DNA of 48,854 nucleotides from the NCBI GenBank assembly GCA_016930175.1, contig JAFGHJ010000022.1, forward strand, positions 1 to 48,854, read 5' to 3'. The notes below the pieces were generated by a model. That model did no database searches. It was not told the origin of the DNA and saw only the letters and a program-made list of their open reading frames with translations. Both the position numbers and the translations under genes were made by a program. Shown one piece after another: positions 1 to 7,073 of this stretch; position 1 is the stretch's first letter; every line of letters starts with the position of its first letter. The stretch is from Caldifarciminota bacterium (GTDB lineage Bacteria; Hydrothermota; UBA3072).

Positions 1-8
1 ACGAGCAT
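1..8 (-). CDS. Start of a gene running off the left edge (partial, two codons)
   Basis: On the minus strand an ATG at 8-6 is preceded by a strong GGGAGGG ribosome binding site (complement of 13-20) about four bases upstream, and by a promoter-like TTGACT-16-TACTAT at 71-44. Only two codons lie inside the window, so the product cannot be named. The promoter plus ribosome site make a real gene start likely. Confidence 0.55.
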
Positions 9-43
9 AAATCCCTCCCTTATTTTTTAAGCAAAGGTAATAT

Positions 44-71
44 ATAGTATTGAAGATTGGGTGATAGTCAA
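44..71 (-). promoter_or_regulatory. Promoter of the left-edge gene
   Basis: TTGACT (71-66), 16-nt spacer, TACTAT (49-44), followed by a ribosome binding site and ATG at 8. It matches the pattern seen at many other starts in this window. Confidence 0.5.
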
Positions 72-94
72 GGTCTCGTTCGGGGTACCACTAC

Positions 95-378
95 GAAAAA
101 CCGCAGTCAGTTTCCCCAACGGGGGTCATTTAGGTATACCTTTCTAAAAAACCGAAATCAATTTCCCCGGCGAGGAAATTGTTTCTTGCTCTCGACTTCG
201 CTCCTTTTTACTTCGTAAAAAGTCCATGCTCGCTCAGTCTGCGAGACATTTTTTATGAAAGGTATACCTAAACTTTTAGAATTTAAAGAGAATAAAAAGA
301 GAGGCCGTGCCCGCTCACTCTGCGAGACATTTTTCTTGAGTGGTATCCACTCACTTTTAGGTTTAAAATAAAAAAAAC
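95..378. repeat. Left-edge intergenic repeats (direct and inverted)
   Basis: The stretch 1-417 has no credible complete gene. It holds two copies of an AAAAACCG..TCA.TTTCCCC unit (95-117 and 146-168), then two roughly 75-80 nt direct repeats (229-302 and 309-378). Each of the latter starts with a small hairpin, CTCGC..GCGAG type, followed by GAGACATTTTT and a GGTATACC- or GGTATCC-like core. GGTATACC also occurs at 133-140, and the segments around 129-150 and 250-271 are inverted copies of one another. The units are imperfect, and no transposase or coding content is visible. Confidence 0.6.
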
Positions 379-390
379 AAAAATATATTT

Positions 391-421
391 CTTCTTCGTG
401 TCTTGGTGCCTTTGTGGCTAA
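391..421. repeat. CTTTGTG-family intergenic word repeat abutting the MFS stop codon
   Basis: This is a degenerate CTTNGTGTCTTNGTGCCTTTGTGGCT unit. Read on the minus strand it begins inside the stop codon of the MFS transporter (TAG at 420-418), so it forms the immediate 3' end of that transcript and is followed by a T-rich stretch. The same word family recurs at 7591-7615, 13668-13695, 19659-19679, 33290-33315, 34752-34785 and 46704-46800. Confidence 0.65.
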
Positions 422-1599
422 TCTATTAAATGTTCTTCTTCGACTTTTGAAAATAGGGCGCAAATTATTGTTAGTGTCCCTAATATAATAAACGAGTAAT
501 TAAGGGACCACTCTACCATTAAGCCTACAAGAGGATACATTACAGCGCTCACAAGACTTCTTACCATCGATATAGTCGAGATAACCGTCGCTCTGTTGTG
601 GGATTCAATATATTTATTCATATAGCTCTGGAATAACACGTTTCTTGAAAGCCCGAATCCTGACACAAGACATATAATTGCTATTGCCAGTAAATTATTA
701 TTATTTATACCGAGCAGTATAAAGCAGATACCCGGGAAGATAGCGCTGAAGAACAAATAACGTTTTTTTGAGCCGAATAATTTTTCCAATTTTCCGAAAC
801 CGTTCATAACAGGGATTTGGATGCCCGACAGAAGAGCGTGAACAAGTCCGAAATATATTATAGGAACGCCGAGTTTACCTAAGAGCGGCTGGTACATCCA
901 TATTATAAGAAAAGCCAGAGCGCTTATTGATATTGAATCAAAGGCAAGTATTTTGAGGATTTTATGACCTTTGAAATATATAATCCCGCTTTTTAGCATA
1001 TCTATGTATTTTCCTTTTTTTTCTTTTTCGCTTTTAGTGCGTGGTTCCCTGAAAGTTAAAGCAACTAAGAAAGCGCTGAAGAAAGGAAAGAATACAAACA
1101 TCATAGCATATCTTAGACCTATTTTAGATGCTATAAGACTTCCTATCGGAGCCGCTATCATGATAGCTGCCATTTCGAAACTTCTCAATCTTCCGATAAT
1201 CTTCTTCGAATTCGATTCAAGGTTGATTTCTTTTAGAGAATCGTAGAGCATAGCTTCATCGCACCCTGATAACAGAGCGAACCCTAAAGCCCAGAAAAAT
1301 TCTCCTGCAAGGAAGATGTAAAAGTTAGGGACGGAAGTATAAACGAGAGTTGCGATTGATGAAGATATTCCAGCCAAAATGAGAGATGTTTTTCTTCCGA
1401 AATGGTCCGCGATCGCGCCTGTAGGAATCTCCATTAATAATACAACTATCACGTAGAACGACTGAAGTATCATTACCTGTGTGTAGCTCACTTTACCCCA
1501 GTCGAGATAGAAGGGTACGAGTACACCCGAGATAAACATCAGCATGTATAAAAACTTATATGTATAAATTTTCCAGATATTAGCTCTATATGTTTGCAT
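418..1599 (-). CDS. Major facilitator superfamily (MFS) transporter
   Basis: This 393-residue polytopic inner-membrane protein shows many hydrophobic segments and the MFS loop 2-3 signature GAIADHFGRK, which follows the second predicted helix. Length and layout fit a 12-helix secondary transporter; the substrate cannot be read from the sequence. I place the start at the ATG at 1599 (MQTYRANIWK). An upstream in-frame TTG at 1668 would add a polar, non-conserved-looking leader and overlap the promoter. A TATAAT box ends seven nt upstream of the base before this ATG and there is no Shine-Dalgarno, so the transcript appears leaderless. It stands alone, with a word repeat directly at its stop codon. 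Confidence 0.85.
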   Translation of the reverse strand: MQTYRANIWKIYTYKFLYMLMFISGVLVPFYLDWGKVSYTQVMILQSFYVIVVLLMEIPTGAIADHFGRKTSLILAGISSSIATLVYTSVPNFYIFLAGEFFWALGFALLSGCDEAMLYDSLKEINLESNSKKIIGRLRSFEMAAIMIAAPIGSLIASKIGLRYAMMFVFFPFFSAFLVALTFREPRTKSEKEKKGKYIDMLKSGIIYFKGHKILKILAFDSISISALAFLIIWMYQPLLGKLGVPIIYFGLVHALLSGIQIPVMNGFGKLEKLFGSKKRYLFFSAIFPGICFILLGINNNNLLAIAIICLVSGFGLSRNVLFQSYMNKYIESHNRATVISTISMVRSLVSAVMYPLVGLMVEWSLNYSFIILGTLTIICALFSKVEEEHLID

Positions 1600-1606
1600 G
1601 AGAGTG

Positions 1607-1634
1607 ATTATACAATGATCAGTATATAATACAA
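1607..1634 (-). promoter_or_regulatory. Promoter of the MFS gene (leaderless arrangement)
   Basis: TTGTAT (1634-1629), 16-nt spacer, perfect TATAAT (1612-1607). Predicted start of transcription is about 1600, one nt before the ATG at 1599. The -35 is weak; the -10 is perfect. Confidence 0.5.
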
Positions 1635-1650
1635 TAGGTTTGTTTTTATC

Positions 1651-1678
1651 TTGACAAATCAAGTACAATTAATATTAT
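1651..1678 (+). promoter_or_regulatory. Promoter of the orphan gene at 1793
   Basis: Perfect TTGACA (1651-1656), 16-nt spacer, TATTAT (1673-1678). It is divergent from, and about 17 nt away from, the MFS promoter. Confidence 0.55.
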
Positions 1679-1792
1679 CGTCGTTATAGACTCAATAAGC
1701 GGAACTGAAAAAAGGCAATTTTATAAAAATTCTAATGAAATGCTGTTTTTTATTTTAATAAAAAAATTGAATGTAATAATTTGGGGGTAAAT

Positions 1793-2170
1793 ATGTCTGA
1801 AATAGTAATGAAAGCATTGGAAGAATTTGATGAAAAATCAAAAGAATTAAACAATTCCACAGAAAGTGAAATTGAAATAGAATATAAAAAGTTTTCCTTA
1901 AGTTGGTCTTGCAAACAATTATTTAAAGGGAATGTTGATGAAATAAAATCTATTATTTCAAGAAATTTGGAACGTGTTAGTAATTTAGATCATTTTAGAG
2001 GAATATCTCTTGATTTTGATTGTTTGCACTATAGTAGAATTGACCAAAGTGAAAACAATGTATGTACAGTATTACGATTTAGAGTTTGGATGGAAGGTTT
2101 TGAATTAAATATTAGAGTATCAAAATCAGATAATACTTTTTATGCTTTCGGATGGAAAACATTTGCGTAG
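1793..2170 (+). CDS. Hypothetical protein, 125 aa
   Basis: I do not recognise this family. The ATG at 1793 has a GGGGGT ribosome site at 1783-1788 and a consensus promoter at 1651-1678, which argues that it is expressed. The product is acidic at the N-terminus (a helical, Glu/Lys-rich segment around residues 5-35), followed by a mixed region with alternating hydrophobic residues in the last 60 positions that could form beta strands. There is no signal peptide or membrane segment. It is markedly AT-rich, with many AAT/GAA/ATA codons and fewer C- or G-ending codons than its neighbours. It is monocistronic, which together with the base use hints at recent acquisition. It could be an immunity or accessory protein, but nothing in the sequence proves that. 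Confidence 0.6.
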   Translation: MSEIVMKALEEFDEKSKELNNSTESEIEIEYKKFSLSWSCKQLFKGNVDEIKSIISRNLERVSNLDHFRGISLDFDCLHYSRIDQSENNVCTVLRFRVWMEGFELNIRVSKSDNTFYAFGWKTFA

Positions 2171-2262
2171 TAACTATAAGCCTCGTCCTTTGGTTGAAAA
2201 CAATCATAAGTCTTGAGGCAATCTGTGTAATCTTATGGGTTTAATTTTATAGGTTGAGTTGT

Positions 2263-2796
2263 TTAATTACCTAAAATTTTGTCTATCTTTTTTATAAAAC
2301 TCTCTTTACCTTCCTGGTACTTATCTATATCGTAACGGTATTTTTTTGCCAATTTTTCTTTTATGCGTGAATACTCTCCGGCGATGGTCGGATGTGAGAT
2401 TAAATAATCTCTGAAATCGATATGTCTTTTAATTTGAGGGCTTTCTTTTTCAAATATATGTACGTGGTGAGTTCGCCTTCTTCCTCCCTTCTGGAAAAAA
2501 CGTCTCTTCGGTATGCCGTATTCACCTAGTGCTTCATAGCCTAATTCTTCCATTTGTTTATTATAGCTGTCGACTTTATTTATATCTTTAACTTCTACCA
2601 TAATATCTATTATTGGTTTGGCTTTAATTGTCGGAACAGCAGTGCTTCCTATATGATGTATGTCTACAAATATTTCTTTAAATATTTTTTTTATTTTTAT
2701 TGCTTCTTCTTTGAACTTTCGTCCCCAGTTCGGATTGTAAGGAATGATTTCAACGATTCTTTTGTTTTTTTCGGGTGATTCTGGATTGTTAGACAA
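2263..2796 (-). CDS. GrpB-like (UPF0157) nucleotidyltransferase-fold protein
   Basis: The protein carries the GrpB/UPF0157 landmarks in order: VEIIPYNPNWGRKF near the N-terminus, then HIGSTAVPTIKAKPIIDIMV (the nucleotidyltransferase-like core with paired Asp), then HHVHIFEK and HIDFRDYLISHP. The cellular role of this family is not firmly established. The open frame extends to 2895, but that part overlaps the upstream gene by about 95 nt and has no family match. I therefore prefer the TTG at 2796, giving 177 residues, close to the family length. It directly follows the Cys-rich membrane protein (stop at 2801) and is probably cotranscribed with it. Confidence 0.75.
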   Translation of the reverse strand: MSNNPESPEKNKRIVEIIPYNPNWGRKFKEEAIKIKKIFKEIFVDIHHIGSTAVPTIKAKPIIDIMVEVKDINKVDSYNKQMEELGYEALGEYGIPKRRFFQKGGRRRTHHVHIFEKESPQIKRHIDFRDYLISHPTIAGEYSRIKEKLAKKYRYDIDKYQEGKESFIKKIDKILGN

Positions 2797-2800
2797 AGTT

Positions 2801-3307
2801 CTACTTTTTTTCTTTATTAAACATTTTATCCGCGGGGCAGTTGATTTCACGCTGTTTACAGTATTTACACGCGAGAGAACCGCGGACGAATTCATTACCT
2901 TTAGAAACGAGTAAAAACAACAAAATTATAAGTAAAAGTAATAAGCAGTTAAAATCCATAATTAATCTTACTATCCCTATTATAATAGGTATTACAGCCA
3001 CAAGCATATCGGGGATAAGGTCTTTCCAGGTGAAATTTCCAGTAAAGCCTTCCCCTTTTTTGAATAATAAAGAAGAAATTTTACCTTTACCAAAGGCACA
3101 TATCTTTCCGTAATAGTAGCAAATAACACAACTTTTTTTAAGTAGTCTTATTTCTAAAAAAACAATATAAGCAAGATAGATAAGCAGCCAGATTATACCG
3201 AGTGGTTTGATTATAATTACGCCAATTGCGTAGATAGAAAGTTGCAGAATATTCGAAACAATTATAATCCAGTAGGGATAATTTTCGTAACATTCTATTT
3301 TGTTCAT
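2801..3307 (-). CDS. Membrane protein with two cysteine clusters, 168 aa
   Basis: I recognise no named family. About four hydrophobic segments are visible (two near residues 13-55, two near 100-140). Two cysteine groups flank the second pair: CVICYYYGKIC around residue 58 and CKYCKQREINCPA near residue 150. Both would sit on the same face if four helices are correct, suggesting a metal site or redox pairs. The ATG at 3307 is exactly at the predicted transcription start of TTGACA-17-TATAAT and has no Shine-Dalgarno, so it is the clearest leaderless gene here. It is followed within five nt by the GrpB-like gene. Confidence 0.7.
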   Translation of the reverse strand: MNKIECYENYPYWIIIVSNILQLSIYAIGVIIIKPLGIIWLLIYLAYIVFLEIRLLKKSCVICYYYGKICAFGKGKISSLLFKKGEGFTGNFTWKDLIPDMLVAVIPIIIGIVRLIMDFNCLLLLLIILLFLLVSKGNEFVRGSLACKYCKQREINCPADKMFNKEKK

Positions 3308-3313
3308 ATCGGG

Positions 3314-3342
3314 ATTATAAACAATGTTAAATATCTTGTCAA
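3314..3342 (-). promoter_or_regulatory. Promoter of the Cys-rich membrane protein gene (leaderless)
   Basis: Perfect TTGACA (3342-3337), 17-nt spacer, perfect TATAAT (3319-3314). Six nt then separate the -10 from ATG (3307-3305), putting +1 on the A of the start codon. Confidence 0.7.
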
Positions 3343-3482
3343 TTGTTTATTCGTGTGTTTTTTGAAGCAAATATTTATTGGGTGTGGTGGGTTTTCGTGT
3401 ATTTAGTTTGTTTCGTGGTTAACATAATTTGAAACAAATAGCAGTCTTCCACGTCTAACTAATAAATAAACGGAGGTTATAA

Positions 3483-3551
3483 ATGAAATTAACAAATAAA
3501 AGATTCGGACATTATAGAGCAGAGTACGAAATAGCAAGTAACTTAAATTAA
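3483..3551 (+). CDS. Candidate small protein, 22 aa
   Basis: ATG at 3483 is preceded by a perfect GGAGG (3472-3476) six nt upstream, and the 22-codon frame (MKLTNKRFGHYRAEYEIASN and two more residues) ends at TAA 3549-3551. An intrinsic terminator begins about 24 nt later. The peptide is polar and basic at its N-terminus, with no membrane segment and no family that I recognise. No convincing promoter was found; the best candidate is a weak TTGGGT-16-TATTTA at 3378-3405. It could be a small regulatory peptide, a leader, or a chance frame. The ribosome site and terminator are the reasons to list it. Confidence 0.4.
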   Translation: MKLTNKRFGHYRAEYEIASNLN

Positions 3552-3574
3552 AAGAAGGATAGATTGAGAAGGAT

Positions 3575-3602
3575 AAAAAAGGCGGGTTTCCCCGCCTTTT
3601 TT
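3575..3602. terminator. Bidirectional intrinsic terminator
   Basis: A-tract, perfect GGCGGG stem, TTTC loop, CCCGCC, T-tract. It lies 24 nt after the 22-aa frame on the plus strand and about 20 nt after the stop of the 14-repeat protein on the minus strand, so it can serve both. It is the only classical rho-independent terminator I found in the window. Confidence 0.9.
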
Positions 3603-3621
3603 ATTTGTATTATGTAAGTGT

Positions 3622-6255
3622 TTATTTTACCAATACTGCTTTTTCGGTTTCTTGAAGGTCATTTGATGACACATTGAAGAAGTATGTGCCGTTGGGAAGA
3701 TTATTCATATCAATATTTAAATCATAAGCACCCGCACTGTTTCCGACAATTCTTTCATTCAATAATATTCCCGCTGTGTTGAAAATCTTAAGCGTAACTG
3801 GTGTAGAAGCCGAATGTACAAATGTAATATTGCAGATTCCTTGAGTTATTGCAGATGTCTTGAGGTCAAATTTACCGTTTTTAGCGGTTATATTTTCATT
3901 TTCATCTATTCCCGCAGCCATGCGTATTTTACCCCAGATACGAAGAGCATTTGCAGGATTACCGTTTATTTCGTCTGCCCAATCAGGGAAAACAATTAGT
4001 ATTTGAGAGCCTTCCCCATTTGCGGCTGCAGGATTTGGCATATATTGATCTATGCTGAAAGGAGAGATGGTGTATATCTCTGATACTGTACCGGATGTGT
4101 TTACTACTGCTCCTAAGACATTTTGAACGGATTCGCTTTGATAATTTTCACACCCCACAAGATAATTTGTGCCGTCGAATACAATAAAGGGATATTCCTG
4201 AGTGCCTGAATATGGGATAATAGGAGTTCCGGCGGCATCGAGAACCGTTCCGCTCTGATTAACCCTCGTGCCGTATATATCCGATGAGTTATTGGTTCGT
4301 TTATCAAACCATACCACCATATAATTTGTGCCGTCAAAGGCGACGACGGGGAACCACTGTCCTTTTGAAGCTGTTGATATCGCAAAGCTGCTTGCGTCGA
4401 CGGGGTTTCCGGATTGATTTACTCTTACTCCGTATATATCTTCCTCCCAGGTACCGGACCCGTAATCTCCCCATACTACGAGATAATTCGTGCCGTCGAA
4501 GGCAACAGATGGATTATCCTGCCAGTTAGCATCATCGGCTATGACGTTTCCGGAAGGACTTACAACATTGCCGTCTGGTTCTACGAGTGTTCCGTAGATA
4601 TCGTCAGTACTGCTGCTTCCTCCTCGCTCATCTCCCCATACGACAAGAAAATTCGTGCCGTCTGAGGCTACGGAAGGGAATTGCTGTCTGCCGGTTGCTG
4701 TGGAAATAGCAATTCCGGGCGGGTCGAGAACATTTCCTGATGTACTAACACGGGCGCCGTAAATATCGTTAGTACCGCTTCGGTCATCCTGCCATACGAC
4801 CAGATAAATTGAATCGTTATCAAAAGCAACCGCAGGGTACTGCTGACTTCCTGTACTTGTGGAAATCGGAATTGCATCCTCATCAAGTTGCTTTCCTGAA
4901 GCATCGACACGCATTCCGTATATATCGAACGGAGGTCCTCCGCCTCTGTTTTCCTCCCATACTACAAGATAATTGGTTCCGTCAGACGAGACTGCAGGTT
5001 TACCCTGTGCTTGAGCAGAGGACGCTATCAGAATTCCATCCGTGTCGGTTACCGTACCTGATGCACTTATCCGTGAACCGTAGATATCAGTATAGCCGCC
5101 ATTCCGGTTATCTCTCCAAGCGACCAGCCATTGACCGCTGTAAGAGACCACCGTAGGTGTAAGCTGTTGTACATCCAGACCGGAAATGTGGATGCCGGTC
5201 GGTTCATGGACTACTCCCGATGTATTTACCCTGGCTCCGTATATATCGTAATCGGAACCATCCCTTCTATCGTGCCAGGTTACAAGGTAATTTGTACCGT
5301 CGAAGCTTACGGAAGGGGAACTCTGAATATCTGTTGCGGTTGATATAGCGATTCCTGACGCGTTAAGAACATTTCCGCCTGTATCGATGCGCGTACCGTA
5401 AATATCGAAAGCGGAGCTTGTACGACCATCATCCCAGGCAACAAAATAATTTGTACCGTCAAAGTCGATAGAGGGACGGTTTTGGTCGTCGTCAGCATCT
5501 GAAATGAGGATGCCCGACGGTTCCTTTACCACTCCCGATTGATTTACTCTGGTGCCGTAGATGTCGTATGCCCCGTTTCTTTGATCCTGCCATACTACCA
5601 TATAATTGGTACCGTCGAAAGATACATCTGGAAAAAACTGATATTCCGCAGCTGTACAGATAGCAATTCCCGCAGGATTAAGTACATTACCGTTTGGAGT
5701 GACCCTCGTACAGTATATATCGTCTAGACCGCTTCGACTATCATACCAGACCACAAGATAATTGGTCCCGTCAAAAGCGACTGCCGGGCTTTGTTGACCA
5801 CCGGTTGCGTCGCTGATTACAAATGGTTCGGGGTCGAGAAGTTCTCCCTGTTTGGAAACTCTCATTCCGTAAATATCATATTGTCCGATTGTCGCCCCGT
5901 ATCCCCAAACAACAAGATAATTTGTTCCGTCGAATTCGACAGCCGGATAGGGATCATTATGGCTGCCGTGTGCTATCAAAATACCTGCCGGATCAAGGAT
6001 ATTGCCATCTTCATCGATTCGACTCCCGTAAATATCGTATGCAGTACCGCTGCGTCTGTCACTCCAAACGACAAACGCAGTTGTATCGTCGGTTGCTATA
6101 GCGGGATAAGACTGGTCGCCCGCAGCCGGAACATATACAATATTTGTATCGATTAGAAATTCGCCGGCTCGAAGGTTTCCTGATCGTGCACAAACATTTG
6201 ACGTTGCAATCAAAGTAAATAATATAATAGCAATAGTAATCAATTTTTTATTCAT
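3622..6255 (-). CDS. Secreted 14-repeat protein (probable double seven-bladed beta-propeller) with C-terminal sorting domain
   Basis: 877 residues. A signal peptide (MNKKLITIAIILFTLIATSN..) is followed by 14 tandem units of about 52-60 residues with the consensus P.VAFDGTNYLVVW.D.R.G..DIYG.RV...G.VL.P.GI.IS. The count 14 equals two seven-bladed beta-propellers; that fold is inferred. The last 80 residues carry a beta-rich segment ending in NLPNGTYFFNVSS....KAVLVK, which resembles the type A sorting domain of type IX secretion substrates, so the protein is probably surface-exposed or released. The start at 6255 has GGAGG (complement of 6261-6265) five nt upstream; an in-frame TTG one codon earlier is ignored. 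Units 7, 13 and 14 are the most divergent. No catalytic motif is seen; adhesion or glycan binding is possible but unproven. Confidence 0.85.
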   Translation of the reverse strand: MNKKLITIAIILFTLIATSNVCARSGNLRAGEFLIDTNIVYVPAAGDQSYPAIATDDTTAFVVWSDRRSGTAYDIYGSRIDEDGNILDPAGILIAHGSHNDPYPAVEFDGTNYLVVWGYGATIGQYDIYGMRVSKQGELLDPEPFVISDATGGQQSPAVAFDGTNYLVVWYDSRSGLDDIYCTRVTPNGNVLNPAGIAICTAAEYQFFPDVSFDGTNYMVVWQDQRNGAYDIYGTRVNQSGVVKEPSGILISDADDDQNRPSIDFDGTNYFVAWDDGRTSSAFDIYGTRIDTGGNVLNASGIAISTATDIQSSPSVSFDGTNYLVTWHDRRDGSDYDIYGARVNTSGVVHEPTGIHISGLDVQQLTPTVVSYSGQWLVAWRDNRNGGYTDIYGSRISASGTVTDTDGILIASSAQAQGKPAVSSDGTNYLVVWEENRGGGPPFDIYGMRVDASGKQLDEDAIPISTSTGSQQYPAVAFDNDSIYLVVWQDDRSGTNDIYGARVSTSGNVLDPPGIAISTATGRQQFPSVASDGTNFLVVWGDERGGSSSTDDIYGTLVEPDGNVVSPSGNVIADDANWQDNPSVAFDGTNYLVVWGDYGSGTWEEDIYGVRVNQSGNPVDASSFAISTASKGQWFPVVAFDGTNYMVVWFDKRTNNSSDIYGTRVNQSGTVLDAAGTPIIPYSGTQEYPFIVFDGTNYLVGCENYQSESVQNVLGAVVNTSGTVSEIYTISPFSIDQYMPNPAAANGEGSQILIVFPDWADEINGNPANALRIWGKIRMAAGIDENENITAKNGKFDLKTSAITQGICNITFVHSASTPVTLKIFNTAGILLNERIVGNSAGAYDLNIDMNNLPNGTYFFNVSSNDLQETEKAVLVK

Positions 6256-6301
6256 CAAAACCTCCTTTTTGTTTTTTGACTTAGTTTATAAAGATATTAC
6301 C

Positions 6302-6330
6302 ATTGTAAGGTTTTTTTCTTGTTTAGTCAA
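6302..6330 (-). promoter_or_regulatory. Promoter of the 14-repeat protein gene
   Basis: TTGACT (6330-6325), 17-nt spacer, TACAAT (6307-6302). Predicted leader is about 40 nt and contains the GGAGG site. Confidence 0.5.
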
Positions 6331-6342
6331 GGTGTTTTTAAT

Positions 6343-6420
6343 GGTTAGTCTGTTAGTGCGTTGGTCTGTTGGTCTGTTTTTTTTACGCACCAACTCACCA
6401 ACCGACCAACTGACTAACTG
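6343..6420. repeat. Long imperfect hairpin of GTTGGT/ACCAAC words
   Basis: The left arm (6343-6377) is built of GTTAGTC/GTTGGTC words and the right arm (6386-6420) of their complements, around a T-rich loop. Most positions pair, but mismatches are spread along the arms. A second element of the same design is at 25562-25636, and a relative occurs at 8066-8100. It lies in the 290-nt gap between two divergent genes. Confidence 0.7.
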
Positions 6421-6450
6421 GGCAGCATTGTGTGTTGGGAGGTAAAGGGG

Positions 6451-6478
6451 TTGACATGAAAGTCTAATACAATAAAAT
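6451..6478 (+). promoter_or_regulatory. Promoter of the flavodoxin-like gene
   Basis: Perfect TTGACA (6451-6456), 16-nt spacer, TAAAAT (6473-6478). Predicted leader of about 61 nt to ATG 6546. Confidence 0.6.
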
Positions 6479-6545
6479 CATTATGTCGCTAAAGTTGGAA
6501 AATTGATTTTTGTAAAATTATAAAAAATGGAAAAAGGGAGGGAAA

Positions 6546-7058
6546 ATGAAAATTTTAAAAAGAGTTTTGATCGTACTTGGTTCTCTTATTATTTTGTTTG
6601 TAATCGCATTCGGAGTTTATCTTTTCTTAAACATTCAGGATATCGCGGAGGCTTTTGAAGTCGGTTCTCCGGATTCCGGCAGAAAAATTTTGATTGCAAC
6701 TCAGGGGAGTGAGTATAAAAATCTTATGGTAGATACGCTTACTGCAAGGCTTAAAGGAGAAGATGTATATATTAGCGTGATAGACGTTTCCGGATTAAAA
6801 GAAATAAACGAGAAAGATTGGGATGCCGAGGTTATTATTCATACCACCGAAGCCTGGAAATTACCGGACCCCGTGAAAGAATATCTTGGCAGAATAAAAA
6901 ATTTAGATGAAGTTATTCTTTTGATTACTTCAGGAGGTGGGGAATGGAAGCCGGAAGACTGTAAGGTCGATGTTTTTACTTCAGCATCGAAAGTTGCCGA
7001 TATACCTGAGTTGGCCAATAGAATTGAGGACAAAGTAAATTCACTTCTTGGAGACTAA
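6546..7058 (+). CDS. Membrane-anchored flavodoxin-like protein, 170 aa
   Basis: One N-terminal membrane segment (about residues 5-28) is followed by a soluble alpha/beta domain with KILIATQGSEYKNLMVD near residue 47. This is the position and style of a flavodoxin phosphate-binding loop. Two later beta-strand/loop units follow (DAEVIIHTTEAWKLP, DEVILLITSGGGEW). The Gly-rich loop at the end of strand 4 fits an FMN site, but the first loop is not the usual T/S-x-T-G-x-T, so flavin binding is unproven. The ATG at 6546 has a GGGAGG ribosome site. Monocistronic; it converges with the Gly-rich membrane protein 15 nt downstream. Confidence 0.65.
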   Translation: MKILKRVLIVLGSLIILFVIAFGVYLFLNIQDIAEAFEVGSPDSGRKILIATQGSEYKNLMVDTLTARLKGEDVYISVIDVSGLKEINEKDWDAEVIIHTTEAWKLPDPVKEYLGRIKNLDEVILLITSGGGEWKPEDCKVDVFTSASKVADIPELANRIEDKVNSLLGD

Positions 7059-7073
7059 AGTATAATTAAGATT

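Noticed and set aside
158-463. 101-aa minus-strand open frame near the left edge
   Set aside because: It translates the intergenic repeats (peptide KAPRHEEEIYF comes from the CACAAAG family) and overlaps the end of the MFS gene; no ribosome site.
2797-2895. 33-residue N-terminal extension of the GrpB-like protein
   Set aside because: It overlaps the upstream gene by about 95 nt and has no family similarity; TTG 2796 gives the usual family length.
4284-6156. Several plus-strand frames of 60-120 residues opposite the 14-repeat protein
   Set aside because: They repeat with the same period as the antisense gene and are shadows of its codon pattern.
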